Shown here: positions 13,840 through 27,295 of the stretch, one piece after another
Numbering within the stretch: the stretch's first letter is position 1
How the letters are laid out: each line of letters starts with the position of its first letter
Assembly (NCBI GenBank): GCA_009176605.1
Contig: SEYY01000820.1
Coordinates: forward strand, 5,001 to 69,000
Direction: 5' to 3'
Length of the DNA stretch: 64,000 nucleotides
Source of the DNA: Armadillidium nasatum
Taxonomy: Eukaryota; Arthropoda; Malacostraca; Isopoda; Armadillidiidae
The notes under the pieces: model-generated
The model's input: the letters and a program-made list of their open reading frames with translations, nothing else
What the model was told of the DNA's origin: nothing
The model's database searches: none
Program-made: the position numbers and the translations under genes

Positions 13840-15094
13840 ATGGGGAGTGGCTTGAGACTGTGGACCATGAAAAGGATTTAGTGTGATTATTAGCAGTAAT
13901 CTGAAGGTGGGTGATCAATGTTTGGAAGCAAGGAATAGAGCAAATAAGATGTTAGGTATAATTAATCGCAATGTAGTTTACAAGAGCAAAGAGGTTATAA
14001 GCAAGCTATATAATAGCTATGTCAGGCCAGCATTGGAGTATTGTGCACAGGTTTGGGCTCCTCATTTAAGAAAGACATAGATATGCTGGAGGAGTCCAAC
14101 GTTAGAGCAACAAGATGATTTCTGGCTTTGAGATAAGAGTTATGAAGAGAGGTTGAAAGAAGGAATGTTCTCGTTGAAAGGAGATTTCTCAGAGGGGATA
14201 TGATACAAGTTTACAAAATATTTGCATCTGGCAGTAATACAGAGATTGAAAAATACTTTATAGTGGACCAAGGAAGAGTAACTAGAGGACATGATAAGAA
14301 AATTAAAAAGAAGCCATGCCATCTCGATCTGAGAAAGTACTCTTTCAGTAATAGAGTTGTTAATTTTTGGAATGACTTGCCACAAGAGATTGTTGATTGT
14401 GATTCTCTTGTCAAATTTAAAAAGGGGCTAGATAGATAATGGATAGTTTAGGTATTATATAGAATAACTTGACTAAGCCAAATTTGAATTTTTAGATCAA
14501 CCTATGACCAAGCCTAATTGGCAGTTTATTTTTTTTGTAGTGGGTGATGGTTCATTGAATATTGCATGTAAAACTGGCCTTGGTGTTATTTTTTATCTTT
14601 GCATGAGTAAACTGATAACTAGGGATAGGACAGACCTAGTCTTTGTGCATGTATTAGTATTGATAGTTAATATTTGTTTGGACTGGGACAGTCTCGATAG
14701 GCCCTTGTGGCTTCTAACTGTCTCTATTTTTCCTATGTTCCTATGTTCCTATGTAATCAATTTACTTTTCAGTTATCATGTCTCATTCAATTGGTTTAGA
14801 ATTTATCGATTTTGAAAGAAAGAAAAATGTCCATATAAGCACATAAGGGTAATTAATAGTTTAGCCTATGACTATGAGTCTGTATTTTTCCTTATATTGA
14901 AAATATAAGGACAAAATATTCTAAAATGATTTTATGTATATTTAAGTGTGGAAAAGCAAAAACCTTTATAAATATAAGAAAAAATAATGTTTACTCCGAA
15001 TGGTGAAGGGATTGTTCTTTGATTTCCATATTTGTTCTTAGAGTGTTTATTATTTTGGTTATTTTTATCATTATTAATTTTTTTTTATTTTTTT

Positions 15095-15305
15095 TTGAGT
15101 TAATGAGAGACAGAGTTAGTCATTTTATTTCTATTAGCTGGCTGTAGTTGTGGATTTACCCTTCAAATCAAGGTTAGGTCAAGTTGAAATATTTTGTTAG
15201 ACGTAACAAACTTTTGATTTAACCTAACCTTGACTTGAAGGTTAAATGTATACCTACAGTCAGCTAATAGGTTTTACCTGGTAAACAGTGTCTCTTGACT
15301 AAAAA
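15095..15305. mobile_element. Hairpin MITE-like element, about 200 bp
   Basis: The arm ctattagctggctgtag (15131-15147) pairs with ctacagtcagctaatag (15252-15270) with one mismatch, and ttacccttcaaatcaaggtt (15156-15175) pairs with aaccttgacttgaaggttaa (15225-15245). It also occurs in the right arm (41250-41395 plus 41789-41830, split there by a Merlin remnant), so it predates the duplication. It shares TTAGGT-rich arms with the hairpin at 4.1-4.4 kb. Confidence 0.75.
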
Positions 15306-15423
15306 AATGCAGAAAGTAAAAATTGGAATAAGGTCATATATGGCAACCTGGTATTCAAATATTTTATTTTTATGTTTAAATATAATATGTGCAATTCATT
15401 TCAGAATTTCATGAATGAAATAT

Positions 15424-15560
15424 AAGGTTTCCAAAAAGAGCGCCTCCAGCTCTAAGAACAAGCAGTTTGCTTGCTCTGAACTGGTGGTGGCCTGAAGGGA
15501 CGGCTGATATGACCTCGTAGTTGAAGTTCGCTCTCAGAAACAAAACAAAAGGTTTCCAAA
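15424..15560 (+). mobile_element. 113-bp SINE-like insertion with 12-bp target duplications
   Basis: The insert at 15436-15548 is bounded by perfect 12-bp direct repeats aaggtttccaaa (15424-15435 and 15549-15560). The right arm has the empty site (RC of 41096-41110 reads aaggtttccaag), which proves an insertion after the duplication. The insert ends with an A-rich caaaacaaaa tail, as in retroposed SINEs, and its body is GC-richer than its surroundings. I see no clear Pol III A and B boxes, so the source RNA is unknown. Confidence 0.8.
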
Positions 15561-16330
15561 TTTGCAGATGATACCAAGTGGCTTCTTTTGTTAGAAGTAA
15601 CAGCAGATTTATTAAGCCTAAAAGTAATCTAGATAGACTTCTTGGATGGGTGGATAAGTGACAAATAAATTTTATGAGTAATGGTGATAAGTGTCATGCT
15701 ATTAATGTAATTTACTGAATGAAAATGTAATTTCAATATGAATAGAGGTTGGCTCGAGTCTGTGAATCAAGAACAATATTTGGGTATGATTATTAATATT
15801 TATTTGAAAGTGGCTAATCATCACTGTAAAGTAACGAAATTAACTTTTTTTATTTATTTTTTTTAAATAAGATTTTAGGTATAAAAATTTAATAAATCAC
15901 CATGTTGATTACAAAAGCAAGAAAATTATAAGTAAACTGTGTAATAGGTATGTTAGGTCAGTATTCAACCCATTTTTAAGCCCTCGTTTAAGAAAGTATA
16001 TATTTATAATGGAAAGAGAGTAACATAGTGCCCCAAGAATGATTTCTGGCCTTGAGAGCAAGAGTTATGAGGAGAGGCTGAAGGAGTTAGGAATGCTTTC
16101 TGTAGAAAGGTAATTTCTTGGAGGGGATATATTACAAGTTTACAAAATATTTACAATTTTCAATAATATTGAAGTCAATAAATTCTTAGTAGAATATGGA
16201 GGAGAAATGAGAATTCACAATAAAAAAATTTAAAACTACCCATTCAGCATAGTTTATTTTTGTAATGGTTTGCCACAGAAAGTTTAACATTTAAGAAAAG
16301 ATTGGATAGGCATATGGGTTATCTTTGCAT
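15561..16330 (+). mobile_element. LINE family L 3' fragment, shared by both arms
   Basis: Degraded frames read KFADDTKWLLLLEV..., the RT C motif, then LLGWVDK, and on to the thumb and 3' part, in line with 13660-14440. The same fragment lies in reverse at 40300-41100 in the copy C arm, so it was inserted before the duplication. It is much more decayed than the 12.56-14.75 kb copy. Confidence 0.75.
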
Positions 16331-16506
16331 CATATCATTGCTAAGCCAATTTGTGGGAATGATAGTTAGTTATTACAGGTACTCTTCACACAGTATATAT
16401 GACCATAGTGTAATCAAATGAAAAGCAGTTGTAGTTTTAATTTTAAATCTAAATTAGTGAAAATTTTGAGAGGTGTCTTTATTTTTTTTTCTTTTTCTGT
16501 TCTCAG

Positions 16507-16629
16507 TTTGTTAATCATTTGGAAAATATTTCCATTGAAATAAATATTAAAATGGATTTTGAATGCAAAACTGAAGTAAAAGTAGAAGAGTTAGACTTGG
16601 AATATGACTCTTATCAACAAAGTTCTCAG
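16507..16629 (+). CDS. Copy B exon 1 (first coding exon of zinc-finger gene B)
   Basis: The exon runs from a tctcag acceptor (ending 16506) to a gtgaag donor at 16630. The first ATG, at 16552, opens [20 protein letters not shown] and the exon ends QQSSQ, giving 26 codons that close in phase 0. An upstream acceptor implies an untranslated first exon further 5', which I cannot place. VKVEE fits the psi-K-x-E SUMO acceptor pattern (inference). Copy C exon 1 is nearly identical. A long (AT)n tract follows directly after the donor in both copies. Confidence 0.7.
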
Positions 16630-16637
16630 GTGAAGTA

Positions 16638-18109
<1,472 letters not shown>

Positions 18110-18310
18110 ATCTTTCCCAGCAATGAAGCGAGTTCCACTTTAGCTGAAGGTATTAAAAATGAAGAATTAGATGAAAAGACATTAATAAAATCAGAGTTGA
18201 GAGAATCAGAGAAGGAATATATATTTGTTGAAGAATTGGTTAACAATGATGTCATAAAATCCGAAAATCAGATGATGGTTGAGAAGAAATTTTTTTCTCA
18301 GAATTTAAAG
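18110..18310 (+). CDS. Copy B exon 2 (acidic, 67 codons)
   Basis: Bounded by ttttag (ending 18109) and a gt donor at 18311; 201 nt, phase 0 at both ends. It reads IFPSNEASSTLAEG, IKNEELDEK, LIKSELRESEKE, VEELVNNDVIKSENQ and ends FFSQNLK. The exon is strongly acidic with three I-K-x-E segments, a pattern matching SUMO acceptor sites; that reading is inference. About twelve nucleotide changes separate it from copy C exon 2. Confidence 0.7.
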
Positions 18311-18428
18311 GTTTGGTAGTTCAAATTTGTCGTTTCTTTTTACTTAAATTTTAAACAAGTTATTGATTGAAGGGAAAACTTCTTTATTATTACTATTACT
18401 ACTATTACTGTGTCAATTTCATTTAAAG

Positions 18429-18587
18429 GAATTTGAGACCCTGAAAAATGTTCAATCATGTTGAATAAAGTAAATGACGGAGGTTCAGAGGCACAATTTG
18501 ATTCAGATGAAGAGAGATTCTTTGCACAAATTGTAATGTCAAAGTCTCCTTCAGTTCTTCTCAAGAAGTTGACTGATATAGAATAAA
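18429..18587 (+). pseudogene. Copy B exon 3, frameshifted
   Basis: Matches exon 3 of copies A and C (LKNV, NKVNDGGSEAQFDSDEERFFAQ, SPSVLLKKLTDIE) but lacks one base near the start of the exon, giving a stop after about a dozen codons. The end has also changed so that GAA is followed by TAA and the gtaaag donor of C is gone. As the exon is a multiple of three with phase 0 ends in its relatives, skipping it would keep frame. Confidence 0.75.
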
Positions 18588-18599
18588 TTTTGATTTATT

Positions 18600-20234
18600 A
18601 TTATTCTTCACTGTCCAGCTCTTTAACCTCCAATTTATTTTCTTTATAATAACTTTGTTTTGTGCTGGTAATGTGTTAGAAACTTTTCCTTCTTCCATAT
18701 GCTTCACTACTTTTTGAGTTGCACAAAATCAAAGGCAATATGTCTTGGTATTTCATCTTTTAATCTTTTAATTTTCATATTTTCTATTCTCTGTCTATGT
18801 TGCATGTATTCATTTGTTTTTTTCAATGGTTTTAAAACCCACATTATGGCTTATGACACAAAGAGGTTTTGTGGTTTTAAAGATTTTTATAACTTTAATA
18901 TTTTGACAATAATTTTGACTTTATTATATCTCAGTGACGGTCTAAGGACTAGTTTCATTTCTTACATATTTCATATTTACTTAATATTACAAAGACAATA
19001 AATAGACCTACAAAAAAAGTAAGGAATTCATGTTCAGTGGTGGTGGAGAGATGGCAAAAACCTTAGAATTTCTTCAAAATTTTCAAAATTATTGTACATG
19101 TATGAAATTAATATCAAATAAAAGTTCTACCCTTTTTGATTACAAACAGTTCAAGTGTTTTAGAGCAGTAGCCTCTTGAAGTTGGTAGATGTGGGTCAAA
19201 ATTTTGCTTAAAATCCGAACTTTAAGGAGGTGCTACTCCCCAACAAAGGGGATCAGGAAATTTTTAAGACCATTTTCTTTATTTTCTAACTAAAGGGATT
19301 CCTGTGCCAAGTTTCATGAAATTCCCTGACTTAGTGTTTTTATATGATGTTATTTTACATTACTCAGTGCTCGCTTCTCTTTTTCTTCCCTTTTAAAATA
19401 TACATATGTTTAAACATAAATCTTTTTATGTCGTCATATGCTCACTATAAAATGAAAATAAAAACACATTATGAAAAAATATTTATAAAAAAAAATTTGA
19501 TTTTTAAATTCTATTTATTCATTCTTCCCTTCTGTCTTTAAGGACTGTAGTAATGTATCCTTGGAGCTTTTGGACTCGACGTTCTACATAGACAAGTTAA
19601 ACTCATTATCAAGAAACCCATTTTTTCCTTTCTTCCTCCCCCGCTTTTTTTTTTTTTTTTTTTTTGTGACCTATTTTAAGTTTTAATTTTTTTTTTCCAC
19701 TAAAATATGACAGTATTATCTACCGCTGTGCTATAAAAGAATGGCAGGCGAGGTATAGATTCCCTCCCCGTGAGGAGGGCAGCCCCTAAAAGAGGGTCTC
19801 CCTTATGTCTTACATATATATACCAGCACTTTATACCTTATTGTATCTTAGGTTGAAGTAGGTCAAGATTTATATTCCACTATGATTACCTTATATATAA
19901 GCATTAAAAGCAATCACACTCGCTGAACAAATGAACAATTTATTCTATTATATCAGGAAAATATTATATATGATTTTATTTCTTAAACCACTCAGATAAT
20001 AAGGGACGATTAAAACCAGCACTAATTTTATTCAAAGTGTTTTTAAAAACACATATATTCAATTTTAGTTCCACCTGGTCTCTCCACAATATTTACCTAA
20101 CCGAATACAGTTACCTCAGACAATAGTTGCCAGTTAAAGAAGTTTCCAAATAATATTTAAAATAATTTTCAAATTATGAAATCTATTAAAATACATTTAC
20201 AATAAAATAAAATAAATTCAATTTTAATAAATTC
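18600..20234. other. Copy B intron 3, arm-specific sequence
   Basis: No gene is seen. The 19020-19330 part has an ordinary AT-rich character. From about 19720 to 20230 the order of short phrases (ctcagataataaggg, cctggtctctcc, caatagttgccagttaaa) parallels the centre of the foldback element (1530-1690), so a relic of that family probably sits here. This block has no match in the copy C arm. Confidence 0.45.
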
Positions 20235-20476
20235 TCGAAATCATTCTCCCTCTTGTCAGCTCTGCCATCTACACAATCATAATTACAATTGTAGAGTTAA
20301 AATAATAATAATTATAGAGTTACACACGTGAAATATATATTCACTTGTTAAAATTTGTTTGACATTAAAATAATTTTTTAAAATTAAAATTATTTTACAT
20401 TTAAAAAGTATTTTTGTAAAGCAAATAAAGTTTATGCTGAATACATATAATTTATTTTTTTTATCGTTTTGTGCAG

Positions 20477-21217
20477 ACACTCCTTGGCGATGTTGGTGAG
20501 GCAGAAAAAGGTTCCAAAATGAAAAGTACTTCAAAAAGCAGACCCCAATCGTCAGTAACACGTGATCAAAGCCTTGAAGAAGAGAGTCATCTGGAAAACC
20601 TGAGTTGCAGATTTTGCAATTTTAGTTTTAAAGGCAAAGCTAAGTTGAAAAGGCATTTAAAGACACATGAAAAAACGAAGTTTAAATGTGCCCATTGCAG
20701 TTATGAATCCAATCATAAAGGAAGCTTAAAAAAACACATGTTTATACATAGTAATGTAAAGTTATTTAAATGTTCTGACTGCTCCTATGAATGTAATCAT
20801 AAAGGAGATTTAATAAGACACATGTTTATACATGGAAATGTCAAGTTATTTAAATGTTCTCACTGCTCTTTTGAATGCAGTCATAAAGGAAGCTTAAAAA
20901 GACACATGCTAATGCATGAAAATGTCAAATTATTTAAATGTTCTCACTGCAGTTATGAATGTAACGGTAAAAACAGCTTAAAAAACCATTTGTTAAATCA
21001 TGAAAATATAAAGTTATTTAAATGTTCTGTGTGTTCCTATGCATGTAATCTGAAAGGGAACTTAACAAGACATATGATTATACATGGAAATATAAAGTTA
21101 TTTAAATGTTCTGAGTGCTCCTATGAATGTAATCAGAAAGGAAGCTTAAATAAACACATGCTTACACATGGAAATGTTCTCACTGCAGCTATGAATGTAA
21201 CAAGAAAAGAGACTTAA
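20477..21217 (+). CDS. Copy B zinc-finger exon, array truncated by frameshift
   Basis: After the acceptor gtgcag the exon reads TLLGDVGEAEKGSKMKST...VTRDQSLEEE and then C2H2 fingers: CRFCNFSFKGKAKLKRHLKTH, followed by units of the FKC-x2-C-SYEC type. Seven fingers are in frame, then a deletion of 16 nt between a T-H-G-N linker and the next finger shifts the frame and gives a stop at 21217. Two further intact-looking fingers and one damaged unit lie in another frame at 21180-21400. A seven-finger protein could still bind DNA, but with exon 3 also broken the gene is best seen as a damaged copy. The deletion is flanked by aaatgt-like short repeats, which suggests slippage. Confidence 0.75.
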   Translation, partial: TLLGDVGEAEKGSKMKSTSKSRPQSSVTRDQSLEEESHLENLSCRFCNFSFKGKAKLKRHLKTHEKTKFKCAHCSYESNHKGSLKKHMFIHSNVKLFKCSDCSYECNHKGDLIRHMFIHGNVKLFKCSHCSFECSHKGSLKRHMLMHENVKLFKCSHCSYECNGKNSLKNHLLNHENIKLFKCSVCSYACNLKGNLTRHMIIHGNIKLFKCSECSYECNQKGSLNKHMLTHGNVLTAAMNVTRKET

Positions 21218-21420
21218 AAATCCATTTGTTAAATCATGAAAATATAAAGTTATTTAAATGTTCTCACTGCAGCTATAAATGTAATGATAAAGGGAACTTA
21301 AAACGTCACATACTTATACATGGAAATGTAAAGTTATTTAAATAATGTGAGTGTAGGTAGCTATGCATGTAATGGGAAATCAAACTTTAAAAAACACATG
21401 ATTACATATGGTTCTGAATT
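21180..21420 (+). pseudogene. Copy B, out-of-frame 3' finger units
   Basis: These read CSHCSYECNKKRDLKIHLLNH and CSHCSYKCNDKGNLKRHILIH, then a degraded unit with stops. They align with fingers 7 to 9 of copy C, so the ancestral array had at least nine or ten units. Confidence 0.7.
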
Positions 21421-21626
21421 AAAGAATAAAAATATCATTAAATAACTTATTTAAAAGAATTGAACTATTAAGGGAATTAACAAATAAATAAGTTTTTAAT
21501 TAGTGGTTGTAACTTTTACTTTCTTTTACTTTTATTTTTAAAATTAAATCGCTTTTATTCCACCAGCATAAAATTGAAAAGTAATTAAAATGAAAGATAA
21601 ATTAGACATTGCTGACCCAGTTCAGT

Positions 21627-23147
<1,521 letters not shown>

Positions 23148-23199
23148 AAGGTTGCATTTACTGATATCTAAAAATAGAGTAAATTCTGATTTATAATTT

Positions 23200-23345
23200 T
23201 TATTTTTTTCTCCAGTAAGTAAAAATTCTTTGAACAAAAAATTAATTTAAAAAAAAATAATTATGAACATCAAATGTGAGCCAGAGTTTAAAATCAAACA
23301 TACTTATGGACCTAAAGAAGAAGAATTAATGATTTAATAAAAATG
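23200..23345 (+). pseudogene. Possible relic of a family exon 1
   Basis: A tttctccag acceptor-like site is followed at 23264 by an ATG opening MNIKCEPEFKIK and KEEELMI before stops. The spacing of MxxxCxxExK and E-E-E-L resembles [14 protein letters not shown] of copies B and C. It may be a leftover of a further gene copy; the match is short and has no following exons. Confidence 0.3.
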
Positions 23346-26300
23346 ATGATGGGAATAATAGAAGTTGAAAGAAGTTATGCATGACGTATTGCTCACCAGA
23401 TCTCGTGTTTCTCATTCACTACTGAAGGAAAAATTGAACACTTACAAAGTAGAAGGGGGAACCCCACCCGAAGTTCTTGGAGTTTTGTGATTAAAAGGAA
23501 AACCAATATGGAATATAGGAAGGCTACGACAATATTGGACGTCTGTTTTGATGAAGTATTTATCTATCAATAGTTTACTTGTTTAGAAGTTTTGAAGATA
23601 AATAAAATGAAGAATTCGGTTGAACAGAAGGTCTTCCTCGAATACTAATCTACCGTAACCGTACCATGAGGAAACAGAGATTCAGAAAAGATCTTGAGGA
23701 GTCTCTTGGAAGATAATGAAATTAATTGGACTGGATATTTGTGCAAGAAAATAAATATAAATGACCATTTAAAGATTTGGAGCAGGAAGGAACTTTTAAA
23801 ATAAGTTAGTACTAGATAACTGTAATCCTTACATTCATAACTGGTTTATTGCAATTAAATAGTATTCCATTAAAATTAAATTGAAAAGTATAAGTAAGTT
23901 TAGTGAATACAGGCAAGTTTAATTTATTTTAAAAATAGATTTTTAATACATTTAAATTTTTTGACTTTGCTTTTTCTGTTCTCTATTTTAGGTTTGTATT
24001 AAAAATAAAATTCCAATTTATATTTTGAATAAGTATCAAGTTACAGATATCAACTCCACAAATACTCAGATCTCCATAGCTAAGATTGATGCTACCTATT
24101 AGTTCTGTAGGCTTGGTTAGTAAAGTTCCAAGGGTAATAGTTTATAATAACCAAGCTAGCTGGGTTTTGTTTTCACTAATATAGTCTGGGAGGAAAAAGA
24201 CAAATTGGTCTTTAGTTTTTAGGACATTATTTTGGAATTAAGGACATAAATTAAGACCTAAAACAAATTTTTTTACTTTTAAAAGTAATATTGGATGAAA
24301 TGAAAAAAAATTCGGCAACACTAGATTCGTGGAAAGAGAGCACCATTCATTTTATGATTACAAGTGAAATTCCAGCTGGCTTGTTATAAGTATTAAGATT
24401 AAAATCAGTATAAATAACCATTAAGCTAAAATAACTTACGGTTGTGATTTTTTTAAAGGAATAAAATCATAAAAATCTCTAACCTTGAGTAGAACCAATT
24501 CACTATTTATTTAACTTTTAAATAAAACTATTTGGTAAACCATATTTTTAAAAGTATTTTAAAGTACTGTAGTGGTTAATATTTGCCTAGAATTCAAAGC
24601 CAATATGGTGGGAAATATTGTTGGACATTGATCTATTTTTTGCCCCTAATGAAATTTTTAAATTAAATTTTTTTTTGTCATGTGAAGACTGATATTTAAA
24701 AAATTTTAAAAAAATTTGTTCATGGAACATTAATTAATCACCCAAAACTAAAGTTCAATCCAACCCACCATGACCATTTTACTGTTGTGCAATTCGATTT
24801 GAACAAAAATACCATTTGCCATTTTTAAATACCTTTCAATATCCGTTTAGGAATAAAACTTCAAATTATAGAGGCTACAGAATGCTTATCAATACATATC
24901 TCTAATCTAAAAAACTACATATGCTCAGGTTTTTACATTTTTAAAACTTATTTATATTTAAAACTTCATTTCAATAATTGAATACATTAAAAACTTAACT
25001 CTAGAATGTATATAAAATATGACAAAGAAAACGAACTAGAAAGCGAAATACAAAGTTTATCACCAAAGTGATCTCAGTGACGTTATAACAATGAGAATTG
25101 CAAATATAAATATTACAAATATAATATATAGAAAAATGACTATTTAAATCTTTACAATAGTAAAAAAAAAAAATGGATGAAATTTTGCGAGACTAGTAAT
25201 AAATAAGATATTCAACCCTTTATCAGAAGTTTATTTGATGCGATCGAAAATCAATTTTTTTATCATTTGTGTATTATTGTATTTAGAGTTTATATTTTAT
25301 TATTTTACATCGTCCTAGCGATGATAAACTTTTATGGTGCTTTAGGAGAATTTTTAGCGTTTTGACGTTTTCTACATGTTTTAAGTAAACCTTAAAGTTT
25401 TTATTTTAAATGTACTCCAAATAATTGATGAAATGAAAAAAAAATGTTTTATATACTGATATTCAAATTTTAAAAGTAAAAATACTAGTTTTTCTTGTAT
25501 ATATTACTTTATTTACTATTTATTTTAGTCTGTATTTATAATGTGTGAAAAAACTTTCTAAAAAATTAAGATTTATAAAAATTTTTGATAGCCCAATCCA
25601 AATTAGAATTATTATCCATTGGTCATGGAGAATTGGGATGGAAATCTTAGTTTCGGAAGAACTGTAGGATAACTGACCTGTCTCGCGTAAAATGTTTTAC
25701 GAAATGTGAAGAATTTGAAATCTACGAATGTGGATGTAATGCGGATGTCAATCTGAACATTCGGGGATGTGGATCTTATTTTACAAAATCAGATATGTTG
25801 AAGATGCAAATCTTAATGTTAGTGAATCTATTTACTAAAACATAGAATTTTTAAACTAATGACAAACCGTTTCTAAGCATTTGAAATTACTAAAATACCT
25901 GATTAAAAGTTTAATTACTAATTCGGAAAAGAAAATAACAGGTGATGGTTTTGGTAGCGTGTGAACGAGTAACCATAACAAACACACCACTTATACATCC
26001 CACCAACTATTACCTAATATCACTCAAAAATTTAGATTAAAACTGATAATTTACTGTTTACTGTTGTAACTTTTGTAATTTTAACCTTATGGGTTAAAAT
26101 GTTGTAATTTGGATATTATGCTTTCGGAAGAAAAGTTTTCTTTATATAATTCGCACAAATAAATCTTTTCTACATGGATAAGAATCATACACTCTAAAAA
26201 TGTTGAAACAATGTTTTAAGTTACTCTTCCGACAAGGAAATACTCTATTGGAGTTATTCAATTCCTTCATCACACTTGAGTATCTCTTGATTACTTCAGG

Positions 26301-27109
26301 AATGCTAAGAGGCCTCAATACTATGACCTAGTTAGCATTCACCTATATTAAAACATTAAATTAAAGTGAATTTAATTTCGGTGATTTCAAACCTTTTCCG
26401 CCCACCTCAAACTAATTGTTTCTAATTAAATGTTTCTTTATTTTCTCTTAATTAATTACCTTTTTACTATATTTCAGTCTAGGAAAATGATGTTTTTTCA
26501 TTCATTGTCTTTAGAGTTTCATTGAAATGATGAAAATCCTTCCTGGGAGTGGAAGATGATGATAAAGATTATTAATAGCTTCCACAATCAATTTAGTAAT
26601 CACAGTACAGTTCTAAAATAATAATAATAAATGCAATAACAATACTACAAAGTAAAAATTTAAAAAAAAATATTAATATTAAAAATAAAGCAATTAATTA
26701 TTATTAACAACAAAAAGTATTGATTTACTGGAATGTATTTATCACAATATAAGCTGTAGATTAATAATCTATATTCATATCATAGTTTTAAATTCATTTT
26801 TATCGTAAAGGACAAACAATTTTTAAGAGTTTTTGATATCACGAAAATACATTTTCTTACTTTTAAATATAAAGGAATTATTTTAATTAATTAAACAATG
26901 ATCATCTGGGAGTGAAAATTAATTAGCTTTTGGAGGGCAGTAAATATTTCCAACAATCATAAAAACAACATTATGTAAAACACAAACATTTAATCACTTT
27001 TTAAGATCATATATTTGATAATTTAACCCTTTAAATTATTAAAAGAAAATTTACATTTTAATATGAGGGTGAATTTTCAACAGTGTATTAAAATATGTTT
27101 TTTTTTTTA
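23346..27109. other. Spacer, AT-rich non-coding DNA
   Basis: About 3.7 kb between the arms with no convincing ORF, RNA gene or element end. A short + frame near 25680-25800 is rich in Cys (KCFTKCEEFEIYECGCN, IRGCGSYFTKSDM) and may be a worn zinc-finger segment, but His spacing is not preserved. Confidence 0.5.
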
Positions 27110-27292
27110 AATCCGATCTGCGATTTGTAGATACCTGCACTCCAAACACCTGAACAACTTGCTTTTATTGTGCATTCGAACATGAGAATTTAAATCCACC
27201 TTTCGCTTGCCAACAAAACTGCACAAAGAACCTTTATACGGATATTCATTACTGTGTAATGCCATGTGAACTCTAAGGGCATCTTTTCAAAT
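27110..27292 (-). pseudogene. Diverged C2H2 zinc-finger relic
   Basis: On the minus strand a frame of about 56 codons reads ALRVHMALHSNEYPYKGSLC, then SFVGKRKVDLNSHVRMHNKS and KLFRCLECRYLQIADR. H-x3-H, then a finger in which the first Cys is Gly, then H-x3-H and a new F-x-C-x2-C are recognisable. The linkers (SNEYPYK, NKSKLFR) differ from those of copies A to D, so it stems from another zinc-finger gene or an old family member. It stops where the copia fossil begins. Confidence 0.55.
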
Positions 27293-27295
27293 AAA

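Larger units (their letters stand above)
12560..14753 (+). mobile_element. LINE, CR1/L2-like family L, 5' part missing at gap
   Basis: The segment covers the linker (KRIRNELNQSIRRAKR), the RT start (DPNKAAGPDG at about 13005-13035, DLGNYRPVSLTS near 13185, NSQHGFRKGRSC near 13295), the RT catalytic blocks (LDFSKAFDKVPH, GVPQGSVLGPLLFLIYIND, FADDTK, all in the open frame 13348-13839), the thumb (VRPALEYCAQVW, 13883-14080) and a C-terminal part (14200-14439). The 3' end carries gactgggacagtctcgatag and closes with three tandem TTCCTATG-type units. A few frame breaks separate the open pieces, so it is inactive but fairly young. The RT palm motif A aspartate, G-V-P-Q-G-S and A-D-D are all present. 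Insertion at tgtaatcaattt is supported by the empty site in the right arm of the inverted duplication (RC of 42153-42170). Confidence 0.88.

Noticed and set aside
18699-19001. 100-codon frame in copy B intron 3
   Set aside because: It is rich in Phe, Ile and Leu as expected from T-rich DNA and is not found in the other copies.
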